Of a stretch of 34,959 nucleotides of DNA, positions 1 through 8,033 are shown one piece after another. Position 1 is the first letter of the stretch, and each line of letters begins with the position of its first letter. The stretch is taken from NCBI RefSeq assembly GCF_000787695.1, contig NZ_BBPH01000036.1:1-34959 (forward strand). The letters run 5' to 3'. The translations under genes and the position numbers were made by a program. Under the pieces are notes generated by a model. It ran no database searches. It had not been told where the DNA came from and saw only the letters and a program-made list of their open reading frames with translations. This DNA is from Paracoccus sp. PAMC 22219 (lineage in GTDB: Bacteria; Pseudomonadota; Alphaproteobacteria; Rhodobacterales; Rhodobacteraceae).

Positions 1-10
1 GACGGGGGGT

Positions 11-30
11 CCGGGGGGCTGGCCCCCCGG
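11..30 (-). terminator. Hairpin after the hsp20 gene
   Basis: A perfect 9-bp inverted repeat (CCGGGGGGC / GCCCCCCGG, 2-nt loop) lies 17 bases past the hsp20 stop codon. It is a very stable G/C stem without a clear U-run, so intrinsic termination is likely but not certain. Confidence 0.5.
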
Positions 31-46
31 CCTCCGCGGGACGCAA

Positions 47-499
47 TCAGGCGTCCAGCTTGCTCACCCGGGCTGCGGACTTGGCGATCTCGATCCGGCG
101 CGGCTTCAGTGCCTCGGGGATCTCGCGGACCAGGTCGATATGCAGCATGCCGTCCAGATGGCTGGCACCGTCGACGCGGACATGGTCGGCCAGCGTGAAC
201 TTGCGTTCGAACGCACGCGTCGCGATGCCGCGATGCAGGAAGGTCCGGCCTTCGTCCTCGTCGGCCTTGCGGGCCGAGACGATCACGGCGCCGTCGCGGA
301 CCTCGACGGTCAGGTCGTCGGCGGCAAAACCGGCCACGGCGATCGAGATGCGATAGGCATCCTCGCCGGTCTTCTCGATGTTGTAGGGGGGATAGGTGGT
401 GCTGGCCACGTCGGCGGTCATGGCGCGGTCCATGACGTCGGCCAGACGATCAAAGCCGACAGAGGCCCGGTACAGCGGGGTCAGGTCGAAATTACGCAT
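47..499 (-). CDS. Small heat-shock protein, Hsp20/IbpA family
   Basis: A 150-residue cytoplasmic chaperone of the alpha-crystallin/Hsp20 family. Such proteins bind unfolding proteins without ATP and hand them to DnaK/ClpB. Residues about 35-130 read as the alpha-crystallin domain: a KTGEDAYRISIAVAGF strand pair, a conserved DGAVIVSAR segment, then the IATRAFERKFTL and GMLHIDLVREIPE segments of the IbpA/HspH subgroup. A C-terminal I-E-I triplet (in RRIEIA) matches the I-x-I anchor used for oligomer assembly. Length is normal for the family. The start is preceded by AGGA eight bases upstream. The gene stands alone on the minus strand, with its own hairpin downstream and 113 bases separating it from glcF. 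I did not find a convincing heat-shock promoter in that gap. The family assignment is firm; the exact paralogue is not. Confidence 0.93.
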   Translation of the reverse strand: MRNFDLTPLYRASVGFDRLADVMDRAMTADVASTTYPPYNIEKTGEDAYRISIAVAGFAADDLTVEVRDGAVIVSARKADEDEGRTFLHRGIATRAFERKFTLADHVRVDGASHLDGMLHIDLVREIPEALKPRRIEIAKSAARVSKLDA

Positions 500-612
500 G
501 TGTCACATCCTGTTCAAAGCGATGTCAGGGTTGCCCCCCGAAACCGGGCGGGCAGGAAACCGACGCCATCATGGCCGCCGGTCCCCTGAATCTAGATCGC
601 CCGAACCGGGTT

Positions 613-1908
613 TCAAGCCCCCAGGGCTGCGGGTTTCGGCCCACCCGTGGCCCAGTCCAGCAGCTCGACCGTATGCACCACCGGAACCGCGGTTCCGCCG
701 CCGATCTGCATCATGCAGCCGATATTTCCAGCGGCGATCACCTCTGGCGCGACCGCCTCCAGCGTCTCGACCTTGCGGGCCTTGAGTTCCGACGACAGTT
801 CCGGCTGCAAAAGGTTGTAAGTGCCGGCCGATCCACAGCACAGATGCGGGTTCGCGGGTTCCAGCACCGTGAACCCCATGCCGGACAGCAGGTCCTTTGG
901 CGCAGACTTGATCTGCTGGCCGTGTTGCAGCGAACAGGCCGAATGATAGGCGACGCGCATCCCGCGGCCCCCATCGCCCACGCGATCCGGCAAACCCAGC
1001 CCGACCAGAAATTCAGTCACGTCGCGGGCAAGGCCGGCCACGCGGCGGGCCTCGGCCTCCATCGGGTCGCCCTTGAACAGGTGCCCGTAATCCTTGATCG
1101 TCGTCCCGCAGCCCGAGGTGTTGATGATCACCGCGTCCAGCGCACCGCCCTCCTCGGCCGCCAGCAGGCGGCTGATGCTGTCGCGGGCGCGGGCCTTGCC
1201 GTCGGCCTCCTGCCCCATGTGCAGGGTCAGTGCGCCGCAGCAGCCAAAGTCCTGCGGAATGACCACCTCGACCCCGGCGCGCTGCAGCAGGCGGATGGTG
1301 GCGTCGTTGATGTCGGTGTTCAGCGTCCGCTGCGCACAGCCGATCATCAACGCGACCCGCGCCCGCCGCGTGCCCTGCGCCGGGAAGGTCTGGCCGACAT
1401 CGTTGCGGCTGGCCGGCGGCAGGGATTTCGGCGCCATGTCCAGCATCGCGCGCAGGCGGCGATCCGGCATCAGCCCCTTGAAGGGCCGCGCGATCTTGGC
1501 GCCCATCAGCGCCAGCCGGAACCGGCCCGGATGCGGCAGCACGAATTTCAGCACCCACCGCAGGGCGCGATCCATGAACGGGCGGCGATAGGTGTCCTCG
1601 ATATGCTCGCGCGCATGTTCCAGCAGGTGGCCGTAATGGACGCCCGACGGACAGGTCGTCATGCAGGACAGGCAGCCCAGGCAGCGGTCGATGTGCTTGA
1701 CGGTCTTTTCATCCGCAGGGCGGCCCGATTCCAGCATCTCCTTGATCAGGTAGATGCGGCCGCGGGGGCTGTCCAGCTCGTCCCCCAGCACCTGATAGGT
1801 CGGGCAGGTCGCCGTGCAAAAGCCGCAATGCACGCAGGTCCGCAGGATCTTGTTGGACCGCGCGGTCAGCGGGTCGGACAGCTGTTCGGGCGAAAAATGG
1901 GTCTGCAT
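613..1908 (-). CDS. glcF: Glycolate oxidase iron-sulfur subunit GlcF
   Basis: A 431-residue iron-sulfur subunit of the GlcDEF glycolate oxidase, which oxidises glycolate to glyoxylate and passes electrons to the membrane chain. Two 4Fe-4S motifs are visible: C25-x2-C28-x2-C31-x3-C35 followed by P, and C76-x2-C79-x2-C82-x3-C86 followed by P. Two CCG-type motifs follow (FGCCGAL in the middle, HLCCGSAGTY near the C-terminus), as expected for the GlcF/HdrD cysteine-rich fold. The start ATG shares one base with the stop of glcE (TGATG), so the genes are translationally coupled. It is the last gene of the operon. Length is close to the usual GlcF (about 410-435 residues). No defect is seen. Confidence 0.96.
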   Translation of the reverse strand: MQTHFSPEQLSDPLTARSNKILRTCVHCGFCTATCPTYQVLGDELDSPRGRIYLIKEMLESGRPADEKTVKHIDRCLGCLSCMTTCPSGVHYGHLLEHAREHIEDTYRRPFMDRALRWVLKFVLPHPGRFRLALMGAKIARPFKGLMPDRRLRAMLDMAPKSLPPASRNDVGQTFPAQGTRRARVALMIGCAQRTLNTDINDATIRLLQRAGVEVVIPQDFGCCGALTLHMGQEADGKARARDSISRLLAAEEGGALDAVIINTSGCGTTIKDYGHLFKGDPMEAEARRVAGLARDVTEFLVGLGLPDRVGDGGRGMRVAYHSACSLQHGQQIKSAPKDLLSGMGFTVLEPANPHLCCGSAGTYNLLQPELSSELKARKVETLEAVAPEVIAAGNIGCMMQIGGGTAVPVVHTVELLDWATGGPKPAALGA

Positions 1909-2945
1909 CAGGCAAGACTTCCAAACAGGCCGCGCGGGTCAAAGCGCGCCCGCAGGTCACGCTCCAGCCGGTCGGTCAGGGCGTCGGGGGCGGGCAGGAT
2001 GCCCGGCGCGCCGGAGATGCGGCGGGCATGGCCCGAAAAGGTCGGCAGATCGGGCATCTGCCCGCGCGGCAGGCGCACATGGATCAGCGCGCCGCCCCAG
2101 TCCAGCGACAGGGGTTCGGGCAGGCGTTCCAGCAACGCCGGCGCCTCGCTTGGCCGGCAGGTGATGCGCCAGGTGTCCATGTCGGGATCAGGGGTATCAT
2201 TACTAAGAAGACGCCAAGCCTCGGGGTCACCCTCCTGCACCGTGCCGAACGCGGACAGGCGCGCGGTCAGGTCTGCGGCGCGGGCCTTGACGGACGCGGC
2301 CAGCCCTTCCACCCGGATCAGCGCGCCGTGACCGGGCAGCCACCCCGCCCCCGACACGTCAAACGGACCGCCAAGCGCGCTGGACAGCGCCGGGATGGCC
2401 GCCGCCGCGTCCAGGTCCGGCAGGGCCAGGGTGGCGGTCACGGGCGGCAGGGGGGCGGTGCGGAAACTGATCTCGGTCAACGCGCCCAAGGTGCCGCGGC
2501 TGCCGGCCATCAGCTTGACCAGGTCATAGCCGGTGACGTTCTTCATCACCCGGCCACCGTTGCGGACAACCTGCCCCTGCCCGTCGACGAACCGCACGCC
2601 GATCATCGCGTCGCGCGCGGCCCCGGCCTGGACCCGGCGCGGGCCGCTGGCATTGGTGGCGGCCACGCCGCCAATGGTCGACCCGGCCGCGGCCGAGGGT
2701 TCGAACCCCAGCATCTGGCCCTCGGCGGCCAGGGTCTGGCGCACCTCCTCCAGCGTGGTGCCGGCGCGCACGACCAAGGTCAGCGCCTCGGGCTCGTACA
2801 GGGTCACGCCAATCAGGGCGGACGTGTCGATCCGGTCCCCCTGCCCTTCGCCCGGCCACAGGCGCGTCGCGCCGCCGGTCACAGAGATCGGGCCACGGGC
2901 GTCGCGGATCATCTGGGCCAACTGGCCCTCGGTCTCAGGCCGCAT
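1908..2945 (-). CDS. glcE: Glycolate oxidase FAD-binding subunit GlcE
   Basis: A 345-residue second flavin-domain subunit of glycolate oxidase. The N-terminal half has the FAD_binding_4 (PCMH) pattern: ISVTGGATRLWPG near residue 20, the VRAGTTLEEV strand, AAAGSTIGGVAATNASGPRR, and the KNVTGYDLVKLMAGSRGTLG nucleotide-binding segment around residues 135-155. Unlike GlcD it lacks the long C-terminal FAD-oxidase domain, which is normal for GlcE. Its first 11 bases overlap the end of glcD and its stop overlaps the start of glcF, so the three subunits are made from one coupled message. No frameshift or missing segment is visible. Confidence 0.95.
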   Translation of the reverse strand: MRPETEGQLAQMIRDARGPISVTGGATRLWPGEGQGDRIDTSALIGVTLYEPEALTLVVRAGTTLEEVRQTLAAEGQMLGFEPSAAAGSTIGGVAATNASGPRRVQAGAARDAMIGVRFVDGQGQVVRNGGRVMKNVTGYDLVKLMAGSRGTLGALTEISFRTAPLPPVTATLALPDLDAAAAIPALSSALGGPFDVSGAGWLPGHGALIRVEGLAASVKARAADLTARLSAFGTVQEGDPEAWRLLSNDTPDPDMDTWRITCRPSEAPALLERLPEPLSLDWGGALIHVRLPRGQMPDLPTFSGHARRISGAPGILPAPDALTDRLERDLRARFDPRGLFGSLA

Positions 2946-4395
2946 CGGCGGGCCGGTTCAGGCGGCGGTCGCGGCGCGGCGCGCTGACGTCCAGCGGGAA
3001 CACCTTGGCGGCGTTCAGCAGCCAGTGCGGATCGAACGCGTCCTTGACCAGCATCTGCGCCTCAAGGTCGGCGGGGTCGAACTGTTCGCTCATCAGGTCT
3101 CGCTTTTCGATGCCGACGCCATGTTCGCCGGTCAGGCAACCACCGACCTTGATGCACAGGCGCAGGATGTCGGCGCCAAGCGCCTCGGCCAGGTCCAGGT
3201 CGCCCGGCTTGTTGGCGTCATAGATGATCAGGGGATGCATGTTGCCGTCGCCCGCGTGGAAGACGTTCGACACGGCCAGCCCGTATTGCCGCGACAGATC
3301 GCCGATGCCCGAAAGCACGGTGGGCAGGGCCGTCACCGGGATGGTGCCGTCCAGGCAGATATAGTCGCCCATGCTGCCCATCGCGCCAAAGGCCGATTTC
3401 CGGCCCTTCCAGATGCGGGCGGATTCGTCGTCGGACCGGCTTTCGCGGAACTCGACCGGGTCAAAGGTCATGGCGATGTCGCGGATCAGGGTCAGCTGTT
3501 CGTCGATCTCGGCGGGTGTGCCCTCGACCTCGACGATCAGCAGGGCCTCGCAATCGGGGTATCCGGCGCCGGAAAACTCCTCGGTCGCCTTGATGCAGGG
3601 GCTGTCCATGAACTCGATCGCGACGGGGATGATGCCCGCGCGGATGATCGCGGCCACGCAGGCGCCCGCCGTTTCGGCGGCGTCGAACCCGATCAGTGCG
3701 GGGCGCGCGCCCGCCGGTTTCGGCAGGATGCGCAACGTCGCCTCGGTCACGATGCCCAGCTGGCCCTCGGACCCGCACACGACGCCCAGCAGGTCCAGCC
3801 CCGGCCCCTCGCCCATCGGGCCGCCCAGATGCACGACCGAACCGTCCATCAGCACGACCGTGACTCCCAGCAGGTTGTTGGTGGTGACGCCGTATTTCAG
3901 GCAATGCGCGCCGCCGGAATTCATCGCGATGTTGCCGCCGATGGCGCAGGCCAGCTGGCTGGACGGGTCGGGCGCATAAAAGAACCCCAGGCCGTCCACC
4001 GCACCGGACACCGACAGGTTCGTGCGCCCCGCCTGGACCCGGATCAGCCGGTCGCCGGGCGCAATCTCCAGCACGTCGGTCATGCGCGACAGGCCGATGA
4101 CGACCGCGTCCGCCGTGGGCATGGACCCGCCCGCAAGGCTGGTCCCCGCGCCGCGCGGCACGACCGGCACGCGCAGGTCGTGGCACAGGCGCAGCAGGCG
4201 CGACACCTCCTCGGTGCTGCGGGGCAGCACGACGGCCAGCGGCGCGCAGCGATAGGCCGACAGCGCGTCGCATTCATAGGCCCGCGTTTCCGCCGGGTCG
4301 TCGATGACCGCGCCGGGCAGCGCAGTCCGCAACGCGTCGGTGATCGCCTGCCTGCGCGCCAGAACGGTCGCGTCGGGTGGGGGCATCTGCATCAT
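2935..4395 (-). CDS. glcD: Glycolate oxidase catalytic FAD subunit GlcD
   Basis: A 486-residue catalytic subunit that oxidises glycolate (and probably D-lactate) with FAD. The FAD_binding_4 domain covers about residues 40-220, with PRGAGTSLAGGSMP as the dinucleotide-binding loop and a GGNIAMNSGG-type segment. The C-terminal FAD-oxidase domain holds HAGDGNMHPL and the CLTGEHGVGIEKRDLM signature. An upstream in-frame ATG at 4461 would add 22 residues, but the ATG at 4395 has a strong GGAGGAG-type ribosome site (4404-4411) at ideal spacing, so I chose 4395. First gene of glcDEF; a candidate promoter lies at 4426-4454. No GlcC-type regulator or glycolate permease lies beside it in this window. 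Confidence 0.96.
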   Translation of the reverse strand: MMQMPPPDATVLARRQAITDALRTALPGAVIDDPAETRAYECDALSAYRCAPLAVVLPRSTEEVSRLLRLCHDLRVPVVPRGAGTSLAGGSMPTADAVVIGLSRMTDVLEIAPGDRLIRVQAGRTNLSVSGAVDGLGFFYAPDPSSQLACAIGGNIAMNSGGAHCLKYGVTTNNLLGVTVVLMDGSVVHLGGPMGEGPGLDLLGVVCGSEGQLGIVTEATLRILPKPAGARPALIGFDAAETAGACVAAIIRAGIIPVAIEFMDSPCIKATEEFSGAGYPDCEALLIVEVEGTPAEIDEQLTLIRDIAMTFDPVEFRESRSDDESARIWKGRKSAFGAMGSMGDYICLDGTIPVTALPTVLSGIGDLSRQYGLAVSNVFHAGDGNMHPLIIYDANKPGDLDLAEALGADILRLCIKVGGCLTGEHGVGIEKRDLMSEQFDPADLEAQMLVKDAFDPHWLLNAAKVFPLDVSAPRRDRRLNRPADAA

Positions 4396-4425
4396 GGCCG
4401 GTTCTCCTCCCTGCCTGTCGTCATG

Positions 4426-4454
4426 ACGGTATGCCGCGTCGCTGGGGGTTTCAA
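4426..4454 (-). promoter_or_regulatory. Candidate sigma-70 promoter of glcDEF
   Basis: On the minus strand, TTGAAA (4454-4449) is followed after exactly 17 bases by TACCGT (4431-4426). Transcription would begin near 4419, leaving a short leader that contains the strong glcD ribosome site. The -35 hexamer read on the plus strand is TTTCAA, the candidate -35 of the divergent DUF599 gene. Found by eye. Confidence 0.45.
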
Positions 4455-4477
4455 GGCGCACCGTCCGGCCCTAATGT
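4449..4477 (+). promoter_or_regulatory. Candidate promoter of the DUF599 gene (leaderless)
   Basis: TTTCAA (4449-4454), a 17-base spacer, then TAATGT (4472-4477). Only six bases separate the -10 from the ATG at 4484, so the transcript would begin at or next to the start codon. No Shine-Dalgarno sequence is present, which agrees with a leaderless message. The -35 coincides with the glcDEF -35 on the other strand. Confidence 0.4.
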
Positions 4478-4483
4478 CGCGTC

Positions 4484-5260
4484 ATGAACCTGCTTGACCA
4501 GTTTGCCGCCTATCCGATGGCCCTGCGCGACATGGTCGCGCTGGCGTTCCTGTTCATCTCCTGGCTGGGAATCGGCTGGTTCACGGAACGCCCGCCTGCG
4601 GGGCGGCCGTCGGTATCGGTGCTGATGACGCGGTACCGGCGCGAATGGATGCGCCATTTCGTCGACCGCGAACCGCGCATCTTCGACGGCAACATCCTGG
4701 CCAGCCTGCGCGAGGGCACGGCGTTCTTTGCCAGCGCCTGCATGATCGCCACGGGCGGCCTGCTGGCGCTGATCGGCAATGGCGAACGCCTGCGCAGCGT
4801 CGCCAGCGGGCTGGAGCTGAACCCCACCTCCGACACCGGGTGGGAGCTGCGCCTGCTGGTGCCGATGTTCTTCGTGGTGAACGCGTTCCTGAAATTCGTG
4901 TGGGCGCACCGGCTGTTCGGTTATTGCGCGGTGATGATGGCGGCGGTGCCAAACCGGCCCGACCACCCCGACGCGATGGACCGCGCCATGCAGGCCGCCG
5001 ATCTGAACATCACCGCCGCCCGCAGCTTCAATGCCGGGCTGCGCAGCGTCTATTTCGCGCTGGCGGCGCTTGGCTGGCTGACAGGCGCCTGGACGCTGAT
5101 GCTGGGAACGGCGATCGTGCTGTGGGTCACGTGGCGGCGCGAATTCGCGTCGACCTCGCGGCAGGTCATCCTGCGGTCGCTGCCGCCCCCGGTGCTTTCA
5201 GCCGGGCTTTCCGGTCCTGTCGAACAGCGAACGCCAGCACGACGGCCCCCGCAGCCGTAA
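4484..5260 (+). CDS. DUF599 family inner-membrane protein
   Basis: A 258-residue membrane protein of the DUF599 family; function unknown. Four hydrophobic stretches are apparent, near residues 12-33, 78-98, 122-155 and 184-219. Between the first two lies a basic segment (MTRYRREWMRHF and a following DREPRIFDGN) typical of the family. The ATG at 4484 has no ribosome site and sits six bases after a -10-like TAATGT, so it may be read from a leaderless message. The last 26 residues (from about LPPPVL) run antisense through the 3' end of the neighbouring MFS gene and look unlike family sequence, so the conserved part probably ends near residue 230. The overlap is 95 bp if the MFS gene is read to its repaired stop. 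Confidence 0.85.
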   Translation: MNLLDQFAAYPMALRDMVALAFLFISWLGIGWFTERPPAGRPSVSVLMTRYRREWMRHFVDREPRIFDGNILASLREGTAFFASACMIATGGLLALIGNGERLRSVASGLELNPTSDTGWELRLLVPMFFVVNAFLKFVWAHRLFGYCAVMMAAVPNRPDHPDAMDRAMQAADLNITAARSFNAGLRSVYFALAALGWLTGAWTLMLGTAIVLWVTWRREFASTSRQVILRSLPPPVLSAGLSGPVEQRTPARRPPQP

Positions 5261-6364
5261 GCGCCACGCCCACCAGCCCCGCGCCCGCCAGCCCCACCCC
5301 GCCGCCAGCGCCAGCCCGGCCAGGAACGGCCCCAACGCGTTGGCCGCGTTGAAGGCCGCGTGGTTCATTGCCGCCGCCATGTTCTGCGCCGACCCCGCCA
5401 CGTCCATCAGCCGCGTCTGCAGCGGAATGACCAGCCCCGCCCCGGCGGCGATCAGGAAGGACGACAGCACCATCAGCGGCCAGCTGCCCACGACCAGGGC
5501 CGCGAACCCTTGGGTCGCGGCCATCGCGGCCAGGCTGGCGAATGCCGCGCGGTCGATGCCCAAAATCTCGGTCAGGCGACCGGCGCCCCAGGTGCCAAGC
5601 GTGCCCCCCACGCCAAAGGCCGCCAGCGTCAGCGGGATGACATATCCCGGCGCATCGGTCGTGGCCAGGATCGCCGCCGTCAGGAAGGCATAGACCGCGA
5701 ACAGCCCGCCGAATCCGATGGCCCCCACGGCCAGCACCCACAGGACGCGCGGGTTGCGCAGGGCGGCCAGCTCGTCCCACGGACGGGCATTGGGATTGCC
5801 GCCCACACGCGGCGCCACGCGCAGGATCAGCCAGGCCGACAACAGCGCGATCACGCCGGGCAGCGCGAACCCCCACCGCCAGCCGATGCTTTGCCCCATC
5901 CAGCCCGCCAGCGGCACGCCGAAGATGTTGGCGATGGTCAGGCCCAGCAGGACCCGCGCCGCCCCCCGCGCCCGCTGCCCGGCGGGCAACGCGTCGGCGG
6001 CATACAGCATGGCCACGCCCAGGAACCCGCCATGCGGCAGGCCGGCCAGGAACCGCACGCCGACCAGCGATGCCAGCCCCGGCATAAAGGCCGCAAGCAG
6101 GTTCACCAACCCATAGAACGCCATCAACGCCGCCAGATAGCGCCTGCGCGGCAGCCGCGCGCCCAGCATCGCCGTCACCGGCGCGCCGACCACGACGCCA
6201 AGCGCATAGGCGCTGATGACATGGCCCGCCTGCGGTTCGGTCAGGGCCAGGTCGGCGGCGAAATAGGGCAGCAGCCCCATCGCCGCGAATTCCGACGTGC
6301 CGATGGCAAAGGCGCCAAGCGCCAGCGCCAAGATGGCGGCGCGGAAATCAGGGGTGGAGGTCAT
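5166..6364 (-). CDS. MFS exporter, DHA1/AraJ type (apparent frameshift near the 3' end)
   Basis: A proton-driven efflux permease of the major facilitator superfamily with about 12 membrane spans, resembling the AraJ/YdhP arabinose-efflux-like group (FAIGTSEFAAMGLLP at the N-terminus and an LGARLPRRRYL loop between spans 2 and 3). The frame opened at 6364 turns into an unlikely Arg/Trp-rich tail after the GWG near 5295 and stops at 5198. Adding one G to the GGGG run at 5292-5295 gives a hydrophobic last span (LAGAGLVGVALTAAG) and a basic tail ending at 5166, about 399 residues in all. That is the expected architecture, so a one-base deletion in the sequence is likely. The repaired 3' end overlaps the convergent DUF599 gene. 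Substrate unknown. Confidence 0.85.
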
Positions 6365-6442
6365 GGGGCATTCCTGGGACGGGGGGTGTTAGCCCTCACA
6401 TCAGCTTGGGCCCGGTTTGGCAAGCCCCACGCGGACAGGTCA

Positions 6443-6463
6443 GCCTTGCATCATGTGCAAGGC
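6443..6463. promoter_or_regulatory. Inverted repeat between unknown gene and MFS gene
   Basis: A perfect 8-bp inverted repeat, GCCTTGCA-tcatg-TGCAAGGC, lies immediately past the stop codon of the 6465-6863 gene and 79 bases upstream of the MFS start. It has no adjacent T-run on either strand. It may be an operator for the exporter or a weak terminator; the sequence does not decide. Confidence 0.35.
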
Positions 6464-6464
6464 A

Positions 6465-6863
6465 TCACAGCAGTCCCCGCTGCACCGCGATCCAGATCGC
6501 CAGCGCGGCCACCACCAGCACCCCGAACGCGACCGATGCGCCAAAGCTGACCGCCCTGCCCTGCCAGCGGGTGATCTCGCCCAAGGGGCGCAGATGCGCG
6601 GCCAGCGCCGCGTGATCGCGCGCCAGGCGGTCGGCGGGCAGCTGTCGCGCGACCTTGGGCTGGGCGGACAGGCGGTCGGCCTCGGCCAGGCGGGCGGCAC
6701 GGCGGCGCAGGCCAGCGGGCAGCGCACCCCCACGACGGCGCAGCATCGCATGCAACGGCGGGCGTTCACCGCGCCGCGCGCCGCCGAACCGGGACGCGAT
6801 CAGGACCGCGATCTCGTCGGCCATGACGGGGATGTCTTCGAAGCTGTGGCCCTTGCGCATCAT
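6465..6863 (-). CDS. Conserved hypothetical protein with one C-terminal membrane span
   Basis: About 132 residues, function not recognised. The N-terminal two thirds is soluble and very basic (FGGARRGERPPLHAMLRRRG, later LPAGLRRRAARLAEADRL). A single hydrophobic segment (VAFGVLVVAALAIWIAV) ends the protein just before its stop, as in a tail-anchored protein. I take the double ATG at 6863 as the start; no good ribosome site supports it, and a later ATG at 6824 (beginning MADEIAVLIASRFGG) is a fair alternative. The gene is divergent from the alpha/beta hydrolase at 6918. Base composition and codon use match its neighbours, so it is probably a native lineage-specific gene. Confidence 0.7.
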   Translation of the reverse strand: MMRKGHSFEDIPVMADEIAVLIASRFGGARRGERPPLHAMLRRRGGALPAGLRRRAARLAEADRLSAQPKVARQLPADRLARDHAALAAHLRPLGEITRWQGRAVSFGASVAFGVLVVAALAIWIAVQRGLL

Positions 6864-6917
6864 CAGGGCAGGATAGACGGGATGGCAGCCGCGCGCCAGA
6901 CGCCGTAAGCTGCACAG

Positions 6918-7694
6918 ATGAAGCTGAATCACACCGTCGCGGGCCCCGAGGGTGCCCTTCCCGTCCTGCTGGTGCACGGACTGTACGGCCAGGGCCGCAA
7001 CCTGGGCGCGCAGGCCCGCAGGCTGGCGCAGACGCGCCGCGTGGTCACCGTTGATCTGCGCAACCATGGCGACAGCCCGCAGGACATGGATGCCGATTAT
7101 CCGGCGCTGGCGGGCGATCTGGCCCAACTGATCGCCGATCTGGGCGGGCAGGTCGACCTGGTCGGCCATTCGATGGGCGGCAAGGCGGCGATGGTGCTGG
7201 CCCTGACCCAGCCGGATCTGGTGCGGCGGCTGGTGGTCATGGACATCGCGCCCCTGACCTATGACCACGACCAGACCCGCTATATCGACGCAATGGAGGC
7301 GCTGGACCTGTCCGCGATCACCCGCCGCAGCCAAGCCGATGCCGCGATGTCCGCGCAGGTGCCCCAAGCCGGCGTACGCGCGTTCCTGCTCCAGAACCTG
7401 GATCTGAAGGCCGCGCCGCCCGCGTGGAAGCTGAACCTGCCGGCCCTGCGCGCGGCCATGCCGCAGATCGTGGGCTGGCCCGCCGACCTGCCGCAGGGCA
7501 GCTTTCCCGGCAAGGTCATGGCCCTGCGCGGCGCGCAATCCGATTTCGTCGACGATGCCGGAGAGGCCGCCCTGCGCGCGCATTTCCCGCAGGCGCGGGT
7601 CGTCACGCTGAAGGATGCGGGTCACTGGCTGCATGCCGACGCGCCCGAAGCCGTGGCCGAAACGCTGGTCAGCTTTCTGGGCGACGGCCGCTAG
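6918..7694 (+). CDS. Alpha/beta hydrolase, YbfF-like esterase
   Basis: A 258-residue soluble alpha/beta-fold hydrolase most like the YbfF/ABHD11 esterases. HGLYGQGRNLG carries the oxyanion-hole HG. A DLRNHGDSP motif follows, and GHSMGGKAAM holds the nucleophile serine. The acid is probably the Asp in RGAQSDFV, and GHWLHADAP supplies the catalytic histidine. The natural substrate is unknown; short-chain acyl esters or thioesters are typical for the family. No Shine-Dalgarno is visible. A TAAGCT six bases before the ATG could be a -10 giving a leaderless message, which is weak evidence. Its TAG stop shares the tetramer CTAG with the stop of the convergent lipoprotein gene. Confidence 0.9.
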   Translation: MKLNHTVAGPEGALPVLLVHGLYGQGRNLGAQARRLAQTRRVVTVDLRNHGDSPQDMDADYPALAGDLAQLIADLGGQVDLVGHSMGGKAAMVLALTQPDLVRRLVVMDIAPLTYDHDQTRYIDAMEALDLSAITRRSQADAAMSAQVPQAGVRAFLLQNLDLKAAPPAWKLNLPALRAAMPQIVGWPADLPQGSFPGKVMALRGAQSDFVDDAGEAALRAHFPQARVVTLKDAGHWLHADAPEAVAETLVSFLGDGR

Positions 7695-7999
7695 CAGCGC
7701 AGATCGACCAGCGCCACCGCCGAATGGGGGCCGCCCTTCGGGGTCAGGCTGTTGACGATGGGCCGGCATCCGGTGGCCTGGGCCGCGGCCTGCATCATCA
7801 GGTCCGGCACGCGCCCGCGATCGGCGCGGCGCAGACGATCAAGCCTGATCACCTGCGCCTCGGTCCCGCGGGGATAGACGGCAAAGCGCATCCCGTCGAC
7901 GGTCACGTCCTGACGGGTGGCTGCCAGAAAACCCGGCGACGGGGTGGTGCAGCCCGACAGGGCCAGCATCAGGACAAGGGGGGCGGTCACGCGGATCAT
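7691..7999 (-). CDS. Small lipoprotein of unknown function
   Basis: About 102 residues. The start at 7999 gives a classic lipoprotein signal: MIR, a hydrophobic core, and the lipobox L-S-G-C with the lipidated cysteine at residue 17. An upstream in-frame start at 8020 would add seven polar residues and weaken the signal. The mature part has no recognised domain. It carries an acidic/basic segment and two further cysteines (ATGCRP and the C-terminal DLRC) that could form a disulfide in the periplasm. No acidic residue follows the cysteine at +2, so outer-membrane sorting would be expected by the usual rule, which is inference. It lies downstream of zapA on the same strand with a 34-base gap and could be cotranscribed. 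Confidence 0.75.
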   Translation of the reverse strand: MIRVTAPLVLMLALSGCTTPSPGFLAATRQDVTVDGMRFAVYPRGTEAQVIRLDRLRRADRGRVPDLMMQAAAQATGCRPIVNSLTPKGGPHSAVALVDLRC

Positions 8000-8033
8000 G
8001 CCCCCATCATCGCCCGCCAAGGTTAACGGCAGG

